Shown: in pieces, positions 36,601-46,830 of the stretch
Layout of the letters: each line of letters begins with the position of its first letter
Position numbering within the stretch: position 1 is the first letter of the stretch
NCBI GenBank assembly: GCA_951640165.1
Contig: OX621236.1
Coordinates: 30,372,948 to 30,436,947 of the forward strand
DNA: 64,000 nucleotides
Direction: 5' to 3'
From: Pseudoips prasinana
Lineage: Eukaryota; Arthropoda; Insecta; Lepidoptera; Nolidae
Translations under genes and position numbers: made by a program
The notes under the pieces: model-generated
What the model saw: the letters and a program-made list of their open reading frames with translations, nothing else
Database searches by the model: none
What the model was told of the DNA's origin: nothing

Positions 36601-37587
36601 TTCTTTAACTTACAATGGAATTGCCATTGAGAGTTAGTATAATAAGTTTATTACGTCACTGTAGTTCGCATGACTCGCATTATAAGGATGATGGAATATT
36701 AAATTAATTTTATGGTAACTTGTTACAAATAAATTGTTACAATGTCTAAAGTTGCTCTTTCCTAAAAAAATAAATTAATCAAACATTTACTTAATTTCAT
36801 AATATTTTATTTTAAGTAAGACAAGTATTACATGTAATTTTGTTACTTTACAAGAATATACCCAATATAAATGTAATCTGTTTTTATAATTTTGGCAAAG
36901 TAGTCTCAATTACTTTGTATCTATAACAGAGGAATGTGAGCTATTGTGTGTTCTATGGTTAATAATTTCTCAAAAAATCAAGTTTTATTTGGAAAATTCT
37001 AGTAGCATTAATGGGAACAGTTGCTGAGAGCACTAGATGGCAGAAATTGAGACTTCTTTGTGACGTACATAGCACCCCACCCCCTAACCCAAATGACATA
37101 AGAAAATCAATAATGAACAACCTTCCTCTTCACTCAACCAAACTATACCTTACAGTTGATCTACGGTATCTACTTTGGGATTTCTTTTTGGAGACAATTT
37201 AATCAAAGCCCCTAACTAATAAAGGGCGACAATAACGTTATCTATACTACTTTTGGGTTTGATCAAAAGAAAATTAGTTGCGAGAGTTTCAACGAAAATA
37301 ATACAAATTTACAATAAAGATGTCAATGCTATTATAATCAGAAGTAGTTTAATTTCAGTACTACAAAAATACTAACTAAAAACACAACTATTAGTCATCG
37401 ATAAGGTGATAATTGTTGATATCGATAACTTTTAAATTAATACACATGAGGCAACCAAACATTGTTAAAACATAATGAACACAACATAGAACGAAATTTC
37501 AATGGAATTCTATAATTCACTGCATTGTATAATGTTAAAAATATATTTTTAAAACTCACTTTGCCCCACAAGTGCTTTTAGAGCCAT
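24616..37587 (-). CDS. Rop: Rop, Sec1/Munc18 family protein (syntaxin-binding), complete
   Basis: Munc18-type proteins bind syntaxin and drive SNARE-mediated vesicle fusion, above all transmitter release. - strand coding exons: 37560-37587 (ATG at 37,587), 35244-35384, 34832-34987, then 33654-33757 or 33244-33347, 32428-32576, 31499-31559, 31256-31410, 31021-31169, 30336-30490, 29836-29916, 28911-29078, 28579-28668, 27575-27672, 26531-26613 and 24616-24749. With one fourth exon the total is 1752 nt, 583 aa. The start [15 protein letters not shown], the internal [36 protein letters not shown] and the end [12 protein letters not shown] follow Drosophila Rop (about 597 aa) almost throughout. All introns are GT-AG. 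The donor after exon 3 (GTTGGT) is weak, which suits regulated choice of exon 4. Introns hold Helitrons, SINEs and MITEs. Confidence 0.97.
24860..25179 (-). mobile_element. Helitron-like element, 3' end shared with family 2
   Basis: On the - strand it starts TCTATACATATAATAAAATC (25,179) and ends GGCACAGCTAG (24,860). About 320 bp, in the last Rop intron, 110 bases from exon 15. Confidence 0.7.
25550..26260. repeat. tandem duplication, about 190-bp units, in the last Rop intron
   Basis: The segment TTTACATTCATAAAAGGTA (or one-base variants) recurs near 25,795, 25,981 and 26,188. GCGAGGAAGGAGCGT recurs near 25,554, 25,923 and 26,111. ATATGAACC-TATACCACTGATT follows each. About three diverged units. 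Confidence 0.85.
26288..26518 (+). repeat. dispersed repeat, 'CTCACCGGTCC' family
   Basis: GCTCTCACCGGTCCGTAAGT to GGTATCCACTTACCACACG. It ends 13 bases before Rop exon 14. Confidence 0.75.
26925..27105 (-). repeat. tRNA-derived SINE
   Basis: On the - strand the head reads TGTGGCGCAGCGGCTAAGAC and the B box GGGTTCGAGTCCC, then ACTATTTGTGTGACCC. The A and B boxes are intact, but the body and the other copies (55,223; 61,955; 60,015) show it is a SINE, not a tRNA gene. Confidence 0.8.
27904..28100 (+). repeat. dispersed repeat, 'GTGTGGCTGACGG' family
   Basis: TTGTGTGGCTGACGGCAACA, ATCCCGTGGGGGGCGTAGAT and ACCAGTCTGCCAAGCGCGGC match 45,560 and the reverse copies at 7254 and 54,546. Confidence 0.75.
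28145..28370 (+). mobile_element. GC-rich fragment, probable LINE 3' UTR
   Basis: GGGGGTACTGGCGGGATCG and GTGGTTTTAGTGGGTCGAG are typical of 3' regions of lepidopteran non-LTR elements. It lies in the Rop intron between exons 12 and 13. Confidence 0.45.
29267..29506. mobile_element. MITE with about 100-bp terminal inverted repeats
   Basis: The left arm starts GGGCCTCTACCGGCTAAG and the right arm, reversed, GGGGCTCTACCAGCTAAG. TCTTAAATGGCGTTCAAAT and AATCGGCTTCCA are also paired. The centre is only about 45 bp. It sits in the Rop intron between exons 10 and 11. Confidence 0.8.
30507..30775 (+). mobile_element. Helitron-like element, family 1, next to Rop exon 9
   Basis: TC at 30,507 to GCTAG at 30,775 (269 bp), flanked by A and T. 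Its 5' end is 16 bases upstream of Rop exon 9, antisense to the gene. Confidence 0.85.
31640..31815 (+). repeat. LINE-related dispersed repeat
   Basis: CCACGCTGCGGCTTCAGATT, then CGTCGCCACTCGAGAACC and TTTCAGCCCCAGC, a common lepidopteran non-LTR segment. It lies in a Rop intron. Confidence 0.55.
31885..32105 (-). repeat. degraded SINE of the 15,914 family
   Basis: GGATGGCAGCCAATCTG then GGAGACTAGCCATCCCCAC, ending TATTATCTGCGGCTAAAC, follow the order of the 15,914-16,265 SINE. Confidence 0.5.
32113..32375 (+). repeat. tRNA-derived SINE, well preserved
   Basis: Head ACCGTAGCCTAGTTGGTTGT, B box GGGTTCGAACCCC, body ATTTGTGTGATGAGCACG, tail CCTAGATAGATA then poly(A). It lies in the Rop intron before exon 6. 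Confidence 0.85.
33244..33347 (-). CDS. Rop: Rop alternative exon 4b
   Basis: 104 nt, phase 1 in and phase 0 out, acceptor CTGCTTAG, donor GTTAGT. It encodes [14 protein letters not shown], then [20 protein letters not shown] and Q. This is the version that matches Drosophila Rop and mammalian Munc18-1. It lies 306 nt downstream of exon 4a. Use of both exons, or neither, shifts the frame. Confidence 0.93.
33654..33757 (-). CDS. Rop: Rop alternative exon 4a
   Basis: 104 nt with the same phases as 4b, acceptor TTTTATTTTACAG, donor GTTTGC (weaker than 4b). It encodes [14 protein letters not shown], then [20 protein letters not shown] and Q. It is identical to 4b at 20 of 35 residues. The frame is open and splice sites are intact, so it is a live exon by sequence. 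Changes fall mostly in the helix before IKTLKEIN. Confidence 0.9.
34411..34679 (+). mobile_element. Helitron-like element, family 1
   Basis: TC at 34,411 (TCTATATATATAAAAATC) to CCGCTAG at 34,679, flanked by A and T. It lies in the Rop intron between exon 3 and exon 4a. Confidence 0.85.
35935..36075 (+). repeat. dispersed repeat fragment
   Basis: GACTGCAGTCTGGGATTTGT, then ACCCCAGTGCCTCGGAGGGC and TGGCCAAAATTTGGCAAG. SINE-like in make-up, but only one copy is in the window, so this is a weak call. Confidence 0.35.
36295..36421 (+). mobile_element. Helitron-like element, family 2
   Basis: TCGCACTAATATTATAAAGG to GACACAGCTAG, flanked by A and T; 127 bp with an internal deletion compared with 43,668. 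It lies in Rop intron 1. Confidence 0.75.
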
Positions 37588-39019
37588 CTTGGACCGTAGA
37601 CTAAAGAGGATTACAAGAAATGTCAAAATTAAATCTATATCTGTCAAGCCCCGAGAGTATATAAGAACTACGTTTCGCTCAGATTATACGGTCATCACCT
37701 TGCACTGCTGGCTGCGTAAAGAAATTATTTATCATATACATTTAAATGACAAGAAAGCCAAAGTTATTGTGAAGTCTAAATTGTCGTCAAATTCCTAGCC
37801 TATAGACACAAACAGATTCTAATTTTAATGTTACAGAAATTAGAAATTAAGATTGTTTATGGGATCAAATAGTATTCTGTTTTATAGTTGTTACATACTC
37901 TTTGTTTTGTTTTGTTATAGTGTTGACCTTATTCAAGATAATTTTAAATTATCTAATAAATATACGATAATTTCGATAATATTCATCAGTTTCTTTCTGT
38001 ATTTTAAAAACTACTTTATATTTATGATTTAATATTTATTTGACTATCAATAGTTCTGTCAATATTGCGCGCGCATTTTGATATCTTGAATGATAAGGAG
38101 GCGGGTCAATACCGAGATGACGGAGAAAACCTATATTGCTATTTCATTTTGTCATCGCAGAATAGAGTGCACGGCGGAAAACAATTCAGTTTTTTGTGTA
38201 CTGGAGTTGAATGTGGGTGTACTGATAGTCAGCGAATTGTAATTATCACGTGCGCGTGAGTTTGGAAAACTATTGAATTTAGGATACCTACGTAATATAT
38301 ACATAACGGTAAAAGACTGTGCTTAATTTATAAAAGTGTCAAAACATTAATTAGATAGGCATATCTATTTAAAATACAATAAATACTTATTTATTAAAAT
38401 TTAATAATATATTAAATTGAAATGGGTAAAATAATTATTACCCGTCAATTAAATGTGTATACATAAAGGTAATAAGTTTGGAAAGTTTGAGTTATTTTAT
38501 GGTAGGTACTATCAATATGTGTAACTAAATAATAAGCGACGGTAAAATTATTTATACTCTCGCACTGTTTAAACCTTAAGAAGTAAATAAAAAGTTAGAT
38601 ACACATCAAAGTTTTAATTTTATTACTAATTATTTGGTACTGCTAAACAAAAGTATTGTAATTTTTATAACATTTGGCATCGTAATACAGGTCAATTAAG
38701 AAGCTGAGATTTTCTAGTCTTCCGAAAATAAAACCGCAACACGTAATACAGTGGTCGAAATAGATTTCGAATGCATCGGAGTAGATAAAGTATTTTAGAT
38801 ATTTTTGTCTTATTGTGCGGCCGCGCCGCTGTTTCTAATGATTAACATAGTCGCCTTTTTATCGGCAGCTGGTGAAAGTGTAGTGGTGGTGTCCAGTGTT
38901 TGAAGCGCTTCATCAGCTATAGTCTGTGTACTTACAGTGAAATGTAAATTTGCAGTGTATGTCGTATTGTTTGCGGGACTTTTACCAGTGTTTGTTATTG
39001 AGAAGTGAATGTGCGCAAG
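37588..39019. promoter_or_regulatory. divergent spacer between Rop and the next gene
   Basis: About 1.4 kb between two divergent start codons. The Rop side is AT-rich. The + side becomes GC-rich near 38,815-38,900 (GCGGCCGCGCCGCTG), which fits a promoter and 5' UTR of the + strand gene. No TATA box was fixed. No dispersed repeats are seen here, unlike everywhere around. Confidence 0.5.
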
Positions 39020-39089
39020 ATGAGGAGCGATGATAACCTGGTGGTGATAAAGTACCCCTGCCGCGCAGAAGGCTGGCTAGACCGATGTG
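39020..39089 (+). CDS. first coding exon of an unidentified + strand gene
   Basis: ATG at 39,020 opens MRSDDNLVVIKYPCRAEGWL then DRC, with a consensus donor GTGAGT at 39,090 (phase 1). An ATG 10 bases upstream is closed after four codons, so this one is more likely. GC-rich codons and the clean donor stand out from the surroundings. I do not recognise the protein. No later exon could be supported in the next 25 kb, so the first intron is probably very long. Confidence 0.55.
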
Positions 39090-40471
39090 GTGAGTGTCTA
39101 ACTATTTAATTAGTAAATGTACACAGCCACGGTACCTACAACTAAACAGTCGTGACCGTGGCGTGTTAGGCATATTTTGGTTTGTCATCTATACATAACT
39201 GTGTCTGCTAAAAAGATAAAAAAGGATGATAAAATATAAATACAGTATTTTTAAATTAGGCCCAAACTCAGAAGACGTTGCTTATACCTACCTGTCATGG
39301 TAAACAGTAACAGGTCATCGTCAGATCAATTGAGCCTGTCCTGTGGTCCGTCTTGCTTGAGGATCCAGGAAAATTCATTACATCCATGAACCTCGAGTGT
39401 CCATTAACAGGTCAGTCCTACAGGTCTTTTCAAAACATAAATAATGTGCTGTGTGTGTAACGTGTTTGAAACACGTTACCCCTAGCAACGGCCATTAGAT
39501 TCCTTTAGTTACTTGTGGTTTGATTGCATATTTTCGGAACCTGTCATCCTAATGCAATAAGACATAAAGTTTAAATTTAAAAGTAATAATAATCCGTTCA
39601 AGACCTTAAGGTGATGCTCGAACAGACAAACGGAAAACCAGACGGATAAAATGTCAAAGATATGGTATTTCCTTACCTGACCTGGCTTTTCTTCTATAAA
39701 TAACGTCAATGTCATCATCAATTTCATACACTATATTATACAGTACACTGCTACAAAATCTGGGGGTTTTCGACGTAAATACTTTAGATTGTTCTAGGGA
39801 GATCTCATTTATAGCAAAAAAGCTGGGAGCGACAAATTTGGTAAATCAATCGTTTTACGACTTTTCAAGTAGATAGATAGAATCTTGAGAAACAACATAG
39901 CATATTTTTGGTCCCTGAGCTGGGCACTGCTCTCCATGAGTAATATAAAATCGTAGCCATGCGGCAAAGCTAATGGCGGAAAAGTAGTTATAATTTAAAT
40001 GTCAAAATGTTGTAGTAGTATTTAGCGCGATGGCTCAATCCATGACATGCACTAGGTATTTATATGATTAAGATATGTAGGTGTTGCCAGTTGAGTTGTG
40101 TACAGCTTCTACCTGTACGTCATACTTAAGTAGGTAATTTAAGTTGGGTCCTAATTTCTTAATTCGTTAAGTTAATTAAGGTTGCTCAATAAGCGTAAAC
40201 TTGAAAGCCATTTGGCGCCCGTTCTCATGGATTAGGTGTCGATAATAGATTGCAATAGAACAGACAACAAAAATAATATAAAAATAATTTTAATTTTATT
40301 TAGCTTCTGTGTTACATTTATTTCGTTTTGTGTCCTTGACAAGGTCTTTGTTAAATATGTATTAGGTGCAGTTAATCTGGGATAGTTTTGCAATACGAAA
40401 ACCACTCTTTAATAATATAATGTCCTAGTTGTATTTCAATTGAGACGAAGCATAATTTGACGGGACATACA

Positions 40472-40645
40472 TATTAAAGTGCATAAGGGTGTGTGCAACA
40501 CAGGTACACTTTCTATTCCGTTTCTCTCGTAATAAAAAAAAAGATATTGCGATACATATTTCTAAAGAGAATTTTGGTTCGTTCGACTCGGGATTAGAAT
40601 TGATCTACGGTTGAACACAGAACCGCTAGGCCAACGAGGCATAAC
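40472..40645 (-). repeat. degraded SINE of the 15,914 family
   Basis: GTGTGTGCAACACAGGTAC, then CGACTCGGGATTAGAATTGA and ACCGCTAGGCCAACGAGGC in the family order. Confidence 0.6.
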
Positions 40646-41629
40646 GTAGTAGATTTACGCACGCCTTAATGTCAAGGACATTCTTAAGGTAAAGGACATT
40701 GTTAAGGCCAACTCTATCTATTCTGTAACCTCTGTACATAGATGGTGCAGAATATATATTAAGGTACAGAATTTGTATATAATTAGGATTAAGTACTTAG
40801 TTAATTCTCATTCATTGAATCACCCAACAAAATAGATAGGTACGCCAGCAACACTGTGGATTATTATATTATTAGTGTGCGAGTTTTATCAATCAAATAT
40901 TTTCATGGATGTCGAGGCTTCGTGGTGCATGAATTGATTTTGATTTGTGGCCGCAATGTTGTGCTGTTAATTGTCATATCGCACCACCGTGGGTGTCGAC
41001 GGCCCACAGCTGTCGCCTTCAAACGACAATTATTAACATGACGACTGTAACTCACTAGTAATTGTTTAAGTCCTAAATTGAACAACCGAACACGTGCATT
41101 TCGTTTTATTCGCTTAGTCATTGTAATCATCTAACGTGATTGTGTAAGCGCTGAAGTTATTTTTATTGCTATGACGTATCTTGACGCATCTAGCCTATTT
41201 TTTCCTTAGAAGGTATTTGATCATTTTTAAACTTTAGATTCGAAACCATAAAAATAACGATACATTTTACAACTATTTCAAATATCCAGCCTAGAACAAA
41301 ATTAATTAAGGTATATTAAAGTAAATTAATGGCGATCTAATCGCCTTCGGCTATGTCTTCCAGACAACATTTAGGTTATCTAGTAATTGCAGTGACGGTG
41401 TGAGTAACTTAAGAGATATCAAAAGAAGATACCAGTTCTTAATAACCCTCAATACAAAGTGACTATATAACTGATAACTGACTACGCAGGTCATTATAAT
41501 TATAATCTACAGGTCCCCTGTCTGTTCCATCAGTCTCATAATAAGATAGGATGACAAAACATTAGTGCCCTGCGGCCACCAGAGAGAAATTACGACCCCT
41601 ATCGTTTGATACCAAGCATTTAAAATGTA

Positions 41630-41799
41630 CTAGCTGTGCCCCGCGGTATTACCCGCGTTAAATTTTATAAATTTTCTTTGCTAAAACCTCACGGAGCCCG
41701 AGACCTTTCCAACGAATGCAAAACCGTGGAAATCGGTTCGTGCGTTCTGGAGTTATAGCGTCAGGAAAGAAAAAACCCGACTTATTTTTATATAGTAGA
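41630..41799 (-). mobile_element. Helitron-like element, family 3
   Basis: On the - strand TCTACTATATAAAAATAAG to GGGCACAGCTAG, 170 bp, flanked by A and T. Its 5' half differs from family 2 but the last 45 bases are shared (TTAACGCGGGTAATACCGCG). Confidence 0.8.
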
Positions 41800-41904
41800 T
41801 TAACCGTATTGTTTTATATATTAAAATGAACTAAAATCGATTTTTTTATAATATTTATGTTCGTTATACGGGTACACGTGATTACGTGCCCGTTGAGGTA
41901 TGGA

Positions 41905-42030
41905 GGTGAAACATCAACATTCTTGCGTTTGGCCAGTAAAATTACAATAACTCTTTGATCCGGGAATCAGGCCGAACACCTCATTATATACAATTAAACA
42001 CACTACCGCTTGACCAACGAGGCAAATAGG
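41905..42030 (-). repeat. SINE head fragment of the 15,914 family
   Basis: CACTACCGCTTGACCAACGA preceded by TTGATCCGGGAATCAGGCC; the tRNA-like head with degraded B box. Confidence 0.5.
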
Positions 42031-43090
42031 CAGTGTAATTAATACGGTGACGGACCTTATCGTCAAGAGAGTATAGCAGGTCGATCGCGTATGCCCCACT
42101 TGCAGTGAAAACTATACGCCGCGCCGCTGTGGTTTTCTATCATGTTGCGGTCCATCAGGCTGGGACCAATTGACTTACTTTCTAACCTCTATAAGGGTCT
42201 TGGTTATTCAGAGAATTCATTGATAATATGCAGTTTATAACGTGGCCTCATTTACTTGTCACATCTGCTTTCGCACAATGGACTGAGTGGTTTCTGAGCT
42301 TCTCTCACTCTTTCGCAACCCTCAAAATATTTGACTGGTATACCAAAATGGAACAAATATTCCTGAGGCAATTTTTCCACCTGAGACGTGCTAGGAAGTT
42401 TGGCGGTGCACTAGGAAAATTTGATCAATAGTTTTCTAAACTTGTCTAAGCTCTGGTGGAGACAGTGAAAACAGATACCGGGTTGAATTATTTATACACC
42501 TCAAACTAGCGAGAGATGTGTGCAAAGGACGAGAACGAGGGATGCGATCGAGCAATGTGTACGGGTCAGGTGGCAATGTGATGTGCTGCGTAATGCGTCC
42601 CAAATTATATATATAACAACAGACTACTATGTAGTGCTACAATCGAACTATTTCGTGCGTTACATAAGGACTCAAATAAAATTAGGTAGAGCTACGGCTG
42701 CTACGGAACACTACGCACTACTACGACGTTATAAAGACTACGGACTGCAATACAATTTCGACACCTGATTTTAATCTGCTGCTGCTTTTGTTTTTATCCT
42801 TAATCCTGCTGCGCCACTCCATTCCCAATACAAAAGTTTCTCTTTTTTATCCCTGGATTTAAAGTCAATGTATTTTTACGGGATATAGATCTGCCACGAT
42901 TATTTCGTTGTTGAATAAGCATCGATTGTACCGATTGCTAAATCTACGAAAAACGTTGTTTGGTACGGTGTATGGTAACGGACATTTATCGTCAATTATC
43001 GAATCATCTTTATTATTGTTGTGTAGTGTATATTAGTGTTACAAAAGTACGTACTCAATCTTTCATTCATTAGGTATGTTATATTCATTG

Positions 43091-43142
43091 GTTTATTATT
43101 TGTACACATATATATTATATTTATGTGTACAAATAATAATCC
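43091..43142. repeat. hairpin-forming inverted repeat
   Basis: TTATTATTTGTACACATA pairs with TATGTGTACAAATAATAA around an AT-only loop. Confidence 0.75.
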
Positions 43143-43667
43143 AAAAATATTTTTTATTGCTGTAACTGCTAAATCATGTATAGATTAACATTGAGTTGGA
43201 TACACTAAATAGATAGTTTTTCAAAGATTGCATGTTTGAGTATTGAGTACTAATTTTAGGACATTGCAAGTATATTGCACCGGACAGTGGCGTAGGGTTT
43301 ATATAAATCGATTCATTTCTGTTTATCTTTTAAGAATCTAAATCAAATAGTAGTATTATAACCAATGCCGATTTATGCCACCTTCAATCGAATATTATCT
43401 TCCTCTGTACTTACGATATGCGGTCACTTGGTTAATATAAATGTTAGTCAGGATCATGTTGATTTATAGTACTGTAATGAAGGCCTCCCATACAACCTTT
43501 TTACATGATTTAGGACAGAATAATGAATATCTTCTGAAGTATAGCTCGCAGATAATTGAAATTTTTTATCTGTAAGAAATGAAATAAAAATTTATGAAAA
43601 GCATCACATGTTGATAAATCTCGTTGAGGCATGCTAGATAGATATCTCATACAAAGGGATCGTATAA

Positions 43668-43806
43668 TCACACTAATATTATAAAGGCGAAAGTTTGTGA
43701 CTGTGTGAGTGTGTATGTTTGTACTTTGTACTTCTTCACGTCTGGATTAACACAAATGCTATAATTTATAAAGTTTAACGCGGGTAAAACCGCGGGGCAC
43801 AGCTAG
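43668..43806 (+). mobile_element. Helitron-like element, family 2
   Basis: TCACACTAATATTATAAAGG to CGGGGCACAGCTAG, 139 bp, between A and T. This is the copy with the clearest ends. Confidence 0.85.
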
Positions 43807-45559
43807 TTTTTTATACATATCGATATTGGTCTACACCGTTTTATAAACCGGCGTCACATATAGAATTTATAACCCTTCCTCACTGGAACCGACTTAGTTA
43901 ATTGGACAAATTATGCATTACACGGGCCACTGCACATCTGGCGATAGGCATGTACACGTACTACAAATTGCATAGTTTCTTACATCATTCTAATTCACCG
44001 CATAATTTACATTATTCAGTGGTATTCTAATTTATTTGCATAAGTATGCACATTTTGCTGCAAAAAAATCATATCTTTCATACGTAGAAATTGATATCAA
44101 CGTACCTATTATGATTTTCTAATATGTAGTTTACCTTTGTGATGTAGGTATAAAATAATTTGTTTCTCACTGGATTCCGATATATTGACTGGACGGTATG
44201 CTAGTTTCATGTATGATAACTTATTTATTATATGTGTTATTCTTTTATATATATCTTTTGACAGAAATTCTATAAGAATAGCACTTGAGTAATTATGTAT
44301 TTGTTACGCCTTTCAATTTGTTTTTTTAGCAAATGATCGGACTTATTTTTAATTAATTAAAGACAAACTCAATAAAGGCACAAATATAATACAAGAAGTC
44401 ATGACAGATGCTACCGCAATATCCAAGATAAATCCCTTAGTATATTAATAGACGAAATCATGTACAAACTGAATTAACTACAATGCCCTTTCTTTCTATT
44501 CGTGCCCGTTATGCTCTAATTTTTTCGATCATTTACACCACCACATCATGTTATGTCAAAATATTGATGGACGATGTTCGACTAATTCGTGGACAGTTGA
44601 AATTGAGCAAGAATACGAAATTAGCACCCATCTTTCGACATGAGGTAGAGGATTAACAATTTGTTTATGAAACACTAGCTTATTTAACCCGCAGTTGCAT
44701 CCGCTTGGTAATTCCTGCTGGGAAATCGATTTCCGTATTATTACTACCCTATATGGTCCTCCGGAATGTGATCTACCTAAATTCTAAATTTCACACACAT
44801 TCAGAATTATAATACTGGTATGAAGTCTTGCTAATGCTTTATATTGTGGCGAGTGGTGGGTCAGGGGATTGGGAAAGAAACTAATGTTTGTAAAGGAACT
44901 TTTACTGGCGTCGACAGTGATAGTTGGTTCACCACTAAGATCACGGAACACACACGTACTAACAGTGTCTGCGACTAGCTCTCTGTTTAAGCCACACGCA
45001 CTTCAGAGTTCCCGTGACGAACACCGTCAGAGCTTAAGTCTCGACGTACACTGCACACTTCAAAGTCATGTTTTTCTTTCGGGACTTTGCTTATATGACA
45101 GGTTAATCGTAATGCTGCTGTCCTTGTCTTCACCTATCTATTTCTTTTCATTCATGAAACTCGCACCATTTCTTCCTGAACCATGTAATGTCAATTCTTG
45201 CATTTGAATTTTGTATGTATATCCGTTTCATTAGCTATCCTTTTTCTTTTGTTCTGGTATTATCTATGACATTCTGGCGCTGTTACAAAAGCCTTCAAAA
45301 ACCCATACTGGTACTAGGGTTCGAAGCCCGAACAAGACAATATTCTTATCCGAATAACTAAACTTTATGTCATAGTACCAACACAGACTTTTATATAAAC
45401 TAACAGTATCCTGAAGGCTCTGCCGTCAAATCCACTTAATCCCTATAAATAAACCTACCTGCCTGCAAAATGTCTGCTATACTTCATCGGTCAGTTTACC
45501 AGATTTTGGGTATTATCAGGTTGTTATTATGTTCTTATATAATTGTTGTTCTTAGTTTA

Positions 45560-45805
45560 TTGTGTGGTTGACAGCATAGAATATAGCCAGCCCATCTCAT
45601 CCGGGGGGGCGTAGAAGTCGTCCCGAGGGATTATCTACCGGAGAGGGAGCTGTAGCGTCTCTCTGTGTACTATAACCTACTGCGATCGTCAACCCGTCTG
45701 CCAAGCGTGGTGGATCCCTCCAAATGATTGGCACAACTCCATTGTGGAAATCTTTTGGGGAGGCTTTTGAGCAGGAGATTTGACCATTCGGCTGTCATGA
45801 TGATG
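45560..45805 (+). repeat. dispersed repeat, 'GTGTGGTTGACAG' family
   Basis: TGTGTGGTTGACAGCATAGA, CCATCTCATCCGGGGGGGCG and CCCGTCTGCCAAGCGTGG, ending in ATGATGATGATAA. Confidence 0.75.
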
Positions 45806-45852
45806 ATAAGTAATGGAATCAGGCGTTACCTACTTTGCGGAAATCCATAACA

Positions 45853-46226
45853 ATCAAAATACAAAATCAATATGTAGTGTTAATTCCGCTAATTGTCAGT
45901 TTAATCATGCTGGGATGCAATTTGCACCGCCCTCCCGCCCGCAAAATTGTGCACATGCAAGAAGGACAAACAATCTCAAGGGCTGCTAACTCGTCGAGTC
46001 TCCTTCGAGCACTCGACAAGTTAGCAGCCCTTGAGAATGGTCCGTGGAGGAATGAAACACGTGTTGTGTATCGTACTGGCGCATGTAATTTGCTTTTTTA
46101 TAATGTCCTTCTTGCATGTACACATTTTTGCAGGCGGGAGGGCGGTGCAAATTGCATCCCGGCATGATCAAACTGACAATTAGCGGAATTATCACTATAT
46201 ATTGATTTTGTATTTTGTATTTTGAT
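45853..46226. mobile_element. fold-back element with nested hairpins
   Basis: Outer arms of about 115 bp begin ATCAAAATACAAAATC and end GATTTTGTATTTTG-TATTTTGAT; both contain CAATTTGCACCGCCCTCCCG or its complement. Inside, 45,974-45,999 and 46,010-46,035 form a second hairpin (25 of 26 bases paired, TCTCAAGGGCTGCTAACT core). It is non-coding; the open frames across it come from the palindrome. Confidence 0.85.
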
Positions 46227-46589
46227 GATGATGATGATGTTTAGTTGAATAGGTATTTTAATCTTTTATTACATTAATTCTTTATAACTTACTTAAATTA
46301 CAATGAAGAAATAAACAGTTTTCATACAATGAAATTGCGGTCATTAACTTCATAAGTGCGAAAATTCCCACAGTTTTATTAAAATGTCAGACATGGTAAT
46401 GCTTTTAATTAAAATATACTAGATTCTGCCGGTCTTATAGGATTGCCATTTTTAACAAAAGAATTTAATTAAATAATCAAACAAAAATTTACTTAAATTT
46501 AACTGCTTTATTACAATAGGTATAATATAATGTTGATCTAGATCAATGAAGTGTAGGAATATGTTCAATCCACTATTTATCTGGGATGT

Positions 46590-46830
46590 GAGTATATACT
46601 CACATATCCAGCCTGGCTGGACAATTAAGCTCTGCTGCTTATGCTATTAGAAAAGTTAGACAACTAATTAACGTACGTAGTGATACTACGCGCCTGGTTT
46701 ATTTTAGCAATTTCTACAGTATCATGTCTAATAGCATACTACTTTATAACAAGGTGGCTGACATCCACAGTTGACAGTACCATTATTCTGCACAAACGTG
46801 CAGTACGATCTATTTTTCAGCTACATGGGA
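46590..46830 (+). pseudogene. LINE reverse transcriptase fragment
   Basis: Translates in part as SAAYAIRKVRQLINVRSDTT then RLVYFSNFYSIMSNSILLYN, the region after the YADD motif in Jockey/CR1-like ORF2 proteins. No start, no catalytic site, and frame breaks at both ends. Confidence 0.75.

Noticed and set aside
44869..45207. 112-codon open frame
   Set aside because: No domain, no splice support, and no similarity that I recognise. Kept out for lack of evidence.
45835..46195. open frames of 110 and 69 codons on opposite strands with the same protein start
   Set aside because: Both are read from the arms of the fold-back element.
46223..46240. GATGAT microsatellite as a separate element
   Set aside because: Short simple repeat at the edge of the fold-back element; common in this genome and of no clear meaning.
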